From: Paraescarpia echinospica
Lineage: Eukaryota; Annelida; Polychaeta; Sabellida; Siboglinidae
Assembly (NCBI GenBank): GCA_020002185.1
Contig: CM034534.1
Span: 33,345,170 to 33,409,169, forward strand
Length of the DNA stretch: 64,000 nucleotides
Reading direction: 5' to 3'
Below, piece by piece: positions 28,501 to 40,500 of this stretch. Below the pieces are notes generated by a model. That model had not been told where the DNA came from. It did not search any database and saw nothing but the letters and a program-made list of their open reading frames with translations. The stretch's first letter is position 1. Every line of letters starts with the position of its first letter. The position numbers and the translations under genes were made by a program.

Positions 28501-31500
28501 TCCGGTTCGTTGTGGCTTGTCATATATGTATGTTGAAGAAGATTTTCATGTTCAGTTCAACAGTTTCATGTTACATCTTCCTTCATCCAACTGTTCCTCG
28601 TTCCCAGGCACTGGAGGTGAAGAACAAGAAGTTGGAAGACGACATCGTGAAACTGCGGGAACAAGTGCATGCCTCCGATACAAAGAAGGTTCTCGAACTG
28701 GCTGTGAGTGCATACGTCTGTGATTCCCCTGTTCCATCCGTCTTACTGGCCACTGTCTGTGCACAACATGTCGTGATGCAGAGTGCTTAGCATTCCTATA
28801 TTTTCCTTTATTTCTACTGTAATAATTTCTATATCTGTATAGTAATCTATACTTAACGGTTGTGGAAACTTGGAGGCTTCCCCCTCAATTTTGCAATTCA
28901 TCAATACAAAATAATTTTTGCTCTAGAAATCCGCATGTCAGTGACTCATACATTTTAGACTATTGTGTGGTAGTTCTTGAACATTTTTGTAATAATGTAG
29001 GGTGGGGGAGCCATTGTGAAATAGTTACCAGGGGTATTACAGAATTGACCTGGGGTGGTTGGTTCCCCCCACCGTTGATGTCAATTTTATAAATTTATTA
29101 TTACATATATAACTTTTTGTGTATACTGTATTTACCTAATCTTGTCATACATAAAGAGATGGCTTCTTATATAAACATATATCTGACTTGTGTTATTAGC
29201 AAACTAGCCATGATTCCGAGTTAAGACTTTAGTGGGTAGTGTTGTCCCACCTAAGTATATTTTTAATTGGAGCTATTGGCTTTCATATCTAAATAATCAA
29301 AGATGGTATTTTGTTACAAATATGTCATCATCTTCATTGGCCTCAACCATACCTACATTGTGGATTATCATCTTTATTTATTTTAATCCCTTTTTCCTAC
29401 CGTCTGCTTGATGCCATAACATCAATTCATTAGACATATATTGGCCTTATTTCTGTTTACGTGCCGTATGTCGGCTGTGTATGTAGTTTAGCGTGTGACA
29501 TGACTGAAGACATTACGTGCCGTATGTCGGCTGTTTATGTAGTTTAGCATGTGACATGACTGAAGACATTACGTGCCGTATGTCGGCTGTGTATGTAGTT
29601 TAGTGTGTGACATGACTGAAGACATTACGTGCCGTATGTCGGCTGTGTATGTAGTTTAGCATGTGACATGACTGAAGACATTACGTGCCGTATGTCGGCT
29701 GTGTATGTAGTTTAGCTTGTGACATGACTGAAGACATTACGTGCCGTATGTCGGCTGTGTATGTAGTTTAGCGTGTGACATGACTGAAGACATTACGTGC
29801 CGTATGTCGGCTGTGTATGTAGTTTAGCATGTGACATGACTGAAGACATTACGTGCCGTATGTCGGCTGTGTATGTAGTTTAGCATGTGACATGACTGAA
29901 GACATTACGTGCCGTATGTCGGCTGTGTATGTAGTTTAGCGTGTGACATGACTGAAGACATTACGTGCCGTATGTCGGCTGTGTATGTAGTTTAGCATGT
30001 GACATGACTGAAGACATTACGTGCCGTATGTCGGCTGTGTATGTAGTTTAGCGTGTGACATGACTGAAGACATTACGTGCCGTATGTCGGCTGTGTATGT
30101 AGTTTAGCGTGTGACATGACTGAAGACATTACGTGCCGAATGTCGGCTGTGTATGTAGTTTAGCGTGTGACATGACTGAAGACATTACGTGCCGTATGTC
30201 GGCTGTGTATGTAGTTTAGCGTGTGACATGACTGAAGACATTACGTGCCGTATGTCGGCTGTGTATGTAGTTTAGCGTGTGACATGACTGAAGACATTAC
30301 GTGTCGTATGTCGGCTGTGTATGTAGTTTAGCGTGTGACATGACTGAAGACATTACGTGCCGTATGTCGGCTGTGTATGTAGTTTAGCGTGTGACATGAC
30401 TGAAGACATTACGTGCCGTATGTCGGCTGTGTATGTAGTTTAGCGTGTGACATGACTGAAGACATTACGTGCCGTATGTCGGCTGTGTATGTAGTTTAGC
30501 ATGTGACATGACTGAAGACATTACGTGCCGTATGTCGGCTGTGTATGTAGTTTAGTGTGTGACATGACTGAAGACATTACGTGCCGTATGTCGGCTGTGT
30601 ATGTAGTTTAGCGTGTGACATGACTGAAGACATTACGTGCCGTATGTCGGCTGTGTATGTAGTTTAGCATGTGACATGACTGAAGACATTACAACCTGGT
30701 TGTGATCGTGTACGTGTAGAAGTGGCGAGAAGAACGAGACAAACTGGTGGGAGGCCTGGAGAGCATCCTCAAACAGAAAGACGCACGTATCAATGACTTG
30801 GAGGCACACGCCAAGCCTCCCAAGGCAAGCACCAGACATGTGAGTTGTTATTTATATTAGGGGGAGTAGGTCAAAATCTCTCCTCCAGCCTTAGATCAAC
30901 GTGAGTTCCTAACTTGCACCGTCATTCCATAGGCTCTATAGTAAGAGACAAGAGTCAGGGAAGAGATCCTTTTGTGCATTTCCATGATTTTTGTGTTCTT
31001 TGAGAACGATGCAGATCTGTTGAGATCGTGCTAAGGGGTCGTTCTCATTTGTACAGAGTGTATAGAAGGGGGATGAGGGGTCAAGACCTGTGTGCTGTGT
31101 CTTTTTGCATGTGCCATGTCATAGCACAGTTATATACCTACTTGACTTTCAATTGGTACAACTCTTTACATTTTAAAATGCCATGGCAGGGAGAGTGATG
31201 CGATCTGAGAGTTAGTAGATAAATGTCGGCATTTGTGAACCACTCCTAGAGAGTATTTGGTGAGCAGTGTCGAACATTGCGATTTTTAACTCATTTTATC
31301 CAGAATATAATTCACATTAGAATGACTCTTTTTTATGAAAAAATACTAGTACAGTTTTGAAATAATGTTTCCAAGAATTAACCTGGAAATCTGCTGTTTT
31401 CTTCAAAAACTAATATGACGCTATATGGGAAGAAACAGTTATTTTGTTTGACAAAAGATCTCAGATGTTTCTATTCAGAATGCTAGAATTATCTGGTGCT

Positions 31501-34500
31501 AACAGCAACCTCTCCCCAGCCGTAATGGTTTTGCTGTGCTCATAGATTTACTAACTAATTTTAGAAAATGTCCAGTGGTTTTGGTCATGTGTCACTTTCA
31601 TCCTTGATGTAGTGTGGTCAAGTGTGTTGGCAAACAACCGCTGTCTGGATCTTGTACGAGTGTGTGTTGTTTCAGGAACAGGACATGGTGTTTGGTCTTA
31701 GAGCAAAAGATGCAATCATCTCTGACTTGAAGGAGCAGAATCTGCAGTTACAACATCGTCTTACTGACCCCCCTGCTGAGGTAGGGCTTCCTTACTTCTT
31801 CTGGCCTCATGACATTCCCAATTGACATTTATTTTATGTTAATCATGGCAATGCTTTATCGGCATCTGTATCTCATATGTTTTTCTTTGCGACAAAAAAG
31901 GACAACGGTGTTTATATGAGAACTGCATGTGGGACAGATTGATCTGGTAGATGTCATGCCGTCCTAGTGATGTAACGTGTAGATGTGAACATGATTGTTT
32001 AGACAAAGCTTGATGGAGATCATATTTAAGATTGTGTCGTTAGACACTGGATCTGTCAGTTGTTCTGATGGCAGACTGATGTTCATGGTAAGGCTGACAA
32101 TTGAGGATAATTTTACTATTGCGCTATCGTGGTAGCTGTAATACATACTATTGCAGTAGTATTTAACTATTGTGATAGTATCGTAATAGTACCAAGGAAT
32201 AACAAATACCAGGAAAGGCAGACCATAAGCCCACAAAGTCATAATTTATGGAAGGCAGCATTGTGTAACTTGTGGACAGTTGATTCCCCAAATGCTTAGT
32301 CCATTATTGATGTATATTTGGTAAATAGGTAAATTACAAAATGAAATTAAACATGCATGCTTACGAACATTGCTTTTGTTTGGCACAAGTAGCCCTGCTG
32401 ATCTGTACGATTGCTATCGACAGTTCAATTGACTGCCACTATCGTCACATCGACTATCGTGGTGCATCGATAGTTCGATGTATTGGTAGACCCTGGTTAA
32501 TGTTGTGTTTTCTACAGGAGACGAAGAAGGAACCTGCATCACGGAGGGTGACTCGAGGCAGACCAAAGAAGAGGCTGAGCAGTATTGCCCTTGAGGAGGT
32601 ACGTAATCACCCTTGCCCTAGTTACTACCCCACTTGAGAGGGATTATGTAGAACTCTCAACCCCACTTGAGGGGTTGTGTAGCACTCCATCCATTTGAGG
32701 GGTTATGTAGAACTCAACCTCACTTGAGGGATTATGTAGCACCCTCAACCTCACTTGAGGAGTTATGTAGCACCCTCAACCTCACTTGAGGAGTTATGTA
32801 GCACCCTCAACCTCACTTGAGGAGTTATGTAGCACCCTCAACCTCACTTGAGGAGTTATGTAGCACCCTCAACCCAACTTGAGGGGTTATGTAGAACTCT
32901 CAACCCCATTTGAGGGGTTATGTACCACCATCAACCCCATTTGAGAGGTTATGTAGCACTCTCAACCCCACTTGAGGGGTTATGTAGCAATTTCAATCCT
33001 ACTTGAGGGGTTATGTAGCACCCTCAACCCCATTTGAAGGGTTATGTAGCACTCTCAACCCCATTTGAGGGATTATGTAACACCCTCAACTAGTGCTGGT
33101 TCGATACCAGAATTCTTCGATATCGATCGATACCCGAATTTTGTTCGATACTCGACACTTACGTTGTAAGTCTAATTCATATACAGTATAGATCCCAATA
33201 GAAACACACTATCCATCTAGACTAATGGCATAGAAGCACACACTGTTTTTCATTAGGGAAACATGTATAAAAGTAGATTTTTCATTAATTAATGCATGCT
33301 AGACATAACTGATGGCAATACTGTTGCTAGCGCCACCTTGCAAGCTGCTTGATATGTCATTCATACTGTGCGTGTGTACCTTTAGCTGCAACATGTTGCA
33401 TTCTTATCATGTGTCAATGTTGCATCAGTCAGTTTGGTAGATGTGCACTGCTGACTGTGTGTTTGAAAAAGTGTTGCCTGGTACCACTTTTGAGAAACAA
33501 ATAGTCGTGCACCAAAGTCTTAGCACACGCTCTGAGCGTCTATTGGGAACTATAGTAGTCTATACGGAACACCTATTCAATTTTCAACTTAACCATTGGT
33601 ACATACTAATTGATATAGTTATGCAAACAATGATTAATATACCATTTTCATTTTATTTCAATAACCAAATAACAGTTGTAAATTGTAATTGTTTAATTCT
33701 AATTTATTAATGTTGTAAAAGTAATTGTAATGTAACATTAAAACAATACAGTATTACAGACAATACTCAATAGCAATAGAATACCTAGTAATAGTAAATA
33801 GATAAAACTGGTAGTCACATCGCGTACGTCACTTCTTGACGCTGTCGCCGCGGCCCGCAGTAGACTCTGCAACCGATGGCGATTCACTTCGACTGTAACT
33901 ACTACTAAATGTCCATTGCTTGGTTTCTGACGAAAATGTTGATGGAACACGTCGTTCTCGTTGACGTTGTTGTTACTGTTACCACGACTTCCTTAAATCA
34001 TCATGTTTTGGTAGTCTCTTGGATGATGGACAGTGACATGTTTCGTCAAATTCGATGTATTTCCCCCACTAGTTTGGGGGAGCGTTTCTGGCATAGTAGA
34101 CACTCTACAGTGTTTCCGTATTTGTTAAACAAAAACTGCCAAACTGGCGATGTGCGTTTTGACATTTTGTCGTTCATCTTGGTTGAGCGAGTGCGGCAAA
34201 CGGTGGCGCCATCAAACAGCAAAACATAGCGCCACCAAACGGAACCTGGGTAAACGAATCTAGTGTGTCGCGCTTGAATAATTATTTATATTATTATTAT
34301 TATATTAAACTACATTCATGAATACTAATGCGTGCAAAAAACACTCTATAAAATTACTGGAATGTTGTGTGTTTTTGATATACGCTGTAGAGTGGGCAAG
34401 GTAAAGTGGTGAAGCAAACGGTAGTGCCACCCAACGTCGTAACGAGGCTTGAATAATCAAGGCTAAGCTGAGATCGTACTAAAATAATTATTTATATACA

Positions 34501-37500
34501 TACTTTTATGTGGGACAGTGTTCCCTGTTAGTGTAGTGGTGTTACTGACTCAGAATTGTAGCTAGTTTGCTGTAAATAACAAGGCAGATGTAAGTTTGTA
34601 CCAGAGCTTTGTATTAAGCCAAACATTAAACCATACAATACAATATATACATGAAGTGCCTTAGCCTATATAATTCTAATAAATTATTTATATACATACT
34701 TTTTTGGAAACTGACTCCACAATAAAGCTTTATAAAACCACTGAGATGTTACATTTTATTATGTTTTTTTGAAAAAGAACCACGCCTAAGCGGCCTAATA
34801 CATACAACATAGTCAACCCTGTCAAGTTAGGAAGCGATGCCCGCAGCGGAGTAGCCGTACTTTCCGTACATCCGGCCGTAACTTCGTCTTCCAAAACGAT
34901 GTTACGTCTTCGCATCGACGTCGAATGGACTCGATATCGAAGTATAGGTATCGACAAAGTATCGAAATATCGAAGGTATCGAAATATCGACGTATCGAAG
35001 GTATCGAAATATCTACGGTATCGAACTGTGGCCGTTCGATACCAAAATATCGAAGTATCGCGATACCACGAAGTATCGGTATCGAACTTTCACAAGTATT
35101 GCGATATTTCGATATATCGAATATCGAACCAGCACTACCCTCAACCCCACTTGAGGGGTTATGTAGAACTCTCAACCCCTCTTGAGGGGTTATGCAGTAG
35201 CCTATTTGATGTCCATGAAAGCGATGAGAAGTCTACGAGACATGCCTAACAAAAGATCCATGGTTTCAGTGTGAGTAACACTGTCCCTCTGCAATACATA
35301 GGTCCATGCAGATACTATTTATAGCTCACGTATGCTCTATCTGTGTGTAAGATTGACGCATTTGGTTGCACAATAAAGACCCCAATAGGTACAAACAACT
35401 GCTGAAACAGGTGAATGTGTTCTGTTGTATTGTGTATGCTGTAACATCTCAGACACGTTCTGTTGGAGATTTCTAAGAAGAACAGAAATGTAAATTAAGC
35501 ATATTAGCATCCCCAATGTTTCTGGATTGTTGCTGTATTTGAACAAAGTATGCCAAAACTGGATCATGAGTGAGAGAAATTGATTGGTCCCTTTACGCCC
35601 GACAGGCTACAACGGTGCCATCTCGCAGGAAGCGCACCAGTCGCATGCAGTCGACTCGCAAGTCCCATCATAAAGGTGTCGAGAATGCGGATCCCCACGA
35701 GGTGGTCATTAAGGTAATGATGCTTTCTTAATTAAGCATTGTCCATAAACTCCCTGCTCAATTTGTTTAACTCACTGCAATTTGAGGCTACTGCTGTGTA
35801 ACGCTTTCATCTTGCATGCACAAATTCGAAAGGTCGTGATTTAAAGCACCTAATTTTTTGTTTTTTAAATATTAGCAACATCACGGTGTGTTTTAAGAAA
35901 ACCTTATAGATTCTTTATTTTGAACAAAAATATACCTTACTCTCCAATGCCATTAACAGATGGAATACAATATTCAGGCTGCGAAATATGGCCGGTCCGA
36001 TCGTCCCGGACGAGTAGTTTCAGTGATCGGACTAGTCCATGTTTAGTGGAGCAGTCCCATCGGACTAGCTGTTATTAGGTAAATTAATTTACGCTATGTA
36101 TACGCTAGTTGGGTGTTGTGATGGAATAAAACAAAATCAGACAGTAAGATAGCATTTTATCACAGGCAGCTAAATATTCCGTACGACCGTCAGATGGTAA
36201 ACTTGCTGAACGCAGTGAATGTAAATGGCGGCTGTTTACATCCGGTTAGCGTAGGATAAGTAGTGCCACCTAGCGACCATGAGTGGTGAGCGACATGGAC
36301 AAACATACATGCGCGGGTTACAGACATCGTTACGTGCTATCCCGTCGTGATGGTAGTTGCGTTATTCCTGCATCGGGTGATTATTTTAGCAAGTCACCAA
36401 ACGCCAGCAATGTTACTGATTGTTTAGTCGGCTTCGGGAAAGGAAACGCTAATGAAAAGTATAGGGCAAATGATGCAACTTAGTCCGACAATGTCGGTCC
36501 TTTGTCGCCGTCAGGCTTCAAATTCTGCTGGCATCACCTTGTCCACGACTCCTGTTTGCTGCCCTTGATTAAACTAGTCATTTCTTCTGATAACTTTGCA
36601 ATTGGATCTACGAAATCACATGTATTTGTTTCTATCAATGACACATTTATTCGAACATTTAATTGAAATGGGAAATGGCTTGTTTTCTTTATGAAATAAA
36701 GCCACTTTTACTATGTGCCATAACTGTCACACATATATGATACAACAGTTCGATTTATTTTTAAGGACTAGTAAAACAATATGAGGACTAGTTGTTTCTG
36801 AGTCAGCTAGTCCGACGGACTACCTGTCAACTAAATCCACTGTGCACCCTGAATATTTGACAATTTAATGCAGTGTGTTTGTATTTGATATTTAAACGTT
36901 AGATTATTTGTATTCTACTTTTGTATCTTACACTTTTTGCTTATTTTGAAGCGCGGCAAATTATCAGATTTTCCAAAAATGTTATTTACAATTACCTTCA
37001 GTAGTCTGAGGTTACACGAAATAGCCTAAACAAAAATACTCCAATAAATTCACATTTCACCCCTAAGGAACACTGAATGTTAGCTCTAGAAAAAGCTCCA
37101 TTGTCAGTTCATTTTTTTCTTTTGTCACATTTTTGACTCATTTCATGAAGAGTCAAACCTATAACGTATTGATCGCAGTGTGCTAGCTATATTTCACTCC
37201 AACCCTATTTGATACACATTCATTTGTTGTGAAGTAGTATCGTTTGTTTGCAGGAGGAGTGTGTTGATCTCGATCTTGTGACAACACCGAAGCGACATCA
37301 CACGACACGGACTGCCCTCAACAACTCGACCAACCTCGGTAGGTGTGCAGCGCAGCCAAGGACACAGGTGGTCTAAGGGTGATCAATCCACATTAAATGA
37401 CGTGCACAAAATAGCATTTGTTTTCAAAACGTGATAAACGCCAATGCCAATAATCACGACTGTGCCGCGCGTGCAGCTACGCGGAGTGATGGCACGGCGT

Positions 37501-40500
37501 GCGCTGTATGGATATACCGCAAAATTATTTAATATCACATTTTATGTAGTCTGCAACAAATATTTTAAACTGCTACTGTCATGTTTCTCATATGCTATGT
37601 GAACTGTATGTTATTATGGGACCACCCTCTAGTGACAATTGACCAGACATGTTTCTCATATGCTATATGAACTGTGTGTTATTGTTGGACCACCCTCTAG
37701 AGACAATTGACCAGACTGACCAATTGCTTTAGAGTGTCTGCCATCTTGTTTTGTGGAAGTGACCACATGTATTTTGAGTTGTTCTGCAAATTAAATGTTT
37801 CTTATATTATACAAATGTTCTACATGATATTCACTGGCATACAAGTACACAACAGCTACCATTCTCGATGATTTTGGATTCTTAATATACTAATTTCATT
37901 TTCTTGAACGATGACAACGTTAGTGCCACCAAAATGAAGCGAAAACGCAACCCGAAGACTGACAAGTTAGACACGATGCAAAATAGCAATAAAGAAAATA
38001 AACTGTCAACTCGCAACACAGGTGAAACCAGTAACGTGCACAACTGCATAAGTGTAACGCGCGATTCATGCAAAAACTGAACATCGGATTTTTGCCAATC
38101 AAGTTAACACGCTGGGTAAACGGGTTGTAGACACTTTAAATTAATGTCAGCATTGCATTTCATTACTTCGGAATAGAATAGTGTAGTTATATTTGGAGGT
38201 ATGACAATGAAATCCTAATTGTGTCAAATTAATATTATTACAGCAAGATATATCCTGCCTCTAATCGACACGTTTATGGCTGTAATGTTAACACACCATA
38301 ATGGTATCTGCCAATTCTTGTTATCAGTACTTGTTATTCTAATAGTCTTCAACTTTTATTAAACTTTCATAAAAATACATGTCTAGTAAGTTTTGATACA
38401 AGGCTAAATAATTTTTTTAGCAATGTCCTGTATGGCTCATATAACAATTCATGTATTTACACAAAACACCTTTCTCGTGCAATGACTTATTTTTATTCCC
38501 CCCTCCTCCCTAACAAAAACGTCTAAAAAATCTTTAATTCTAACAATCAAATTGGTGTGGCCTAAGCGAGCAAAAAATGTACAACTCCAGACACGTCCAA
38601 AAACATTAAATTCAAAGGTCGCTAGCACCCTCACAGCTCTGATCTTGGTACGGTTGAAGGCTTGCACTTTCTGTTATTCTAGCTTCTATCTAGATTTCCT
38701 GGTAACAATCCATAGAACACCTATAAACAGACCTCCAATCGTTATGTTTTCGGTGTTCTGTACGGTTTCGAACGATGTTGGTGGCAGCTACTCTTGATTT
38801 CATGCTATAAGCTCCGTATTTTGGGATGTTTTTGGAGTTGTAAATTTTTTGCTTGCAACTATTTTTGGCAAAGTACAAGTGCAAACATATTTCTGTTGTA
38901 ATGATGAACGATGAGATTATTGAGCTACTGATTATTAACTACCTTAAAAATGTATATAGATATATGTAGATATAATCAAGGTGCACATTCAATGTTGTTC
39001 TCACGTAGGGAAGTATTATTTTGTATTCTAAACACTCCAGTTTTGCACTTGAAAGTACTTGATATTTTGGCTAGTAGAGTACCTGTCATTTCAAAAACCC
39101 AAGTATAAGTACTTCCCCAACCCTGCTTAAACTTATACTGGTACTTTTGAAGTATTTGCTGACCAAGTACTTGTGCCAGATCTGTACTCGTCACCTCACC
39201 TTTGTTGACAGGCGAGGACAGAATGCCAGAGTTCATGTCGCCCGTCGTCACGCCAACCCCTGCAGAAAAGATCGTCGCGGTAACCAGCACGTGCAAAAAA
39301 CGCATGCGCCGACTTCGCAGCACAATTCCAGAGCCATACGCAGAGCAGCCATCAATGGTCAGTGGCGATTCTACCTCAATCACATTCTGTACCCAATGTT
39401 CCTACATTAAAAAAAAAATTTAAGTGCAGTTCCTGGGTCAATTGCAATATTTTCCTTATGATTTACATTGGGGGTCTTTTGCAATTATCAAAGCAAATGA
39501 CCATAGAAAGAGGTGAGTGGGCAGTGGAACCTAGGAGGAGATGCATTTACAATGAACATAGAAAGAGGTGAGTGGGCAGTGGAATCTAGGAGGAGATGAA
39601 CTTACAATGAACATAGAAAGAGGTGAGTGGGCAGTGGAACCTAGGAGGAGATGAACTTACAATGCACATAGAAAGAGGTGAGTGGGCAGTGGAACCTAGG
39701 AGGAGATGCACTTACAATGAACATAGCAAGAGGTGAGTGGGCAGTGGAACCTGGGAGGAGATGCACTTACAATGAGCATAGAAAGAGGCGAGTGGGCAGT
39801 GGAACCTAGGAGGAGATGCATTTACAATGAACATAGAAAGAGGTGGAACCTAGGAGGAGATGAACTTACAATGAACATAGAAAGAGGTGAGTGGGCAGTG
39901 GAACCTAGGAGGAGATGCACTTACAATGAGCATAGAAAGAGGTGAGTGGGCAGTGGAACCTGGGAGGAGATGCACTTACAATGAGCATAGAAAGAGGTGA
40001 GTGGGCAGTGGAACCTGGGAGGAGATGCACTTACAATGAACATAGAAAGAGGTGAGTGGGCAGTGGAACCTGGGAGGAGATGCACTTACAATGAACATAG
40101 AAAGAGGTGAGTGGGCAGTGGAACCTAGGAGGAGATGCACTTACAATGAACATAGAAAGAGGTGAGTGGGCAGTGGAACCTAGGAGGAGATGCACTTAAA
40201 ATGAACATAGAAAGAGGTGAGTGGGCAGTGGAACCTGGGAGGAGATGCACTTACAATGAACACAGAAAGAGGTGAGTGGGCAGTGGAACCTAGGAGGAGA
40301 TGCACTTACAATGAACACAGAAAGAGGTGAGTGGGCAGTGGAACCTGGGAGGAGATGCACTAACAATGAACACAGAAAGAGGTGAGTGGGCAGTGGAACC
40401 TGGGAGGAGATGCACTTACAATGAACACAGAAAGAGGTGAGTGGGCAGTGGAACCTAGGAGGAGATGCACTTACAATGAACATAGAAAGAGGTGAGTGGG

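Larger units (their letters stand above)
24440..28523 (-). mobile_element. DIRS-like retrotransposon, antisense in intron 13
   Basis: A tyrosine-recombinase retrotransposon in the order gag, reverse transcriptase/RNase H, recombinase on the minus strand. Gag and RT are frameshifted; the recombinase is open. The 3' flank (24440-24833) has an 11-bp inverted repeat, aaatgtgggct at 24472-24482 and its complement at 24546-24556. Terminal repeats typical of DIRS/Ngaro groups could not be defined by eye, so the limits are approximate. Confidence 0.85.

Noticed and set aside
29456..30692. Regular direct repeats that look at first like a CRISPR array
   Set aside because: Units are contiguous 56-bp copies with no unique spacers; this is a minisatellite in a eukaryotic intron. 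The same holds for the other arrays.
37934..38080. Extra coding exon of the kinesin gene
   Set aside because: No acceptor fits the required phase 1; candidates run into stops or need phase 2 or 0.
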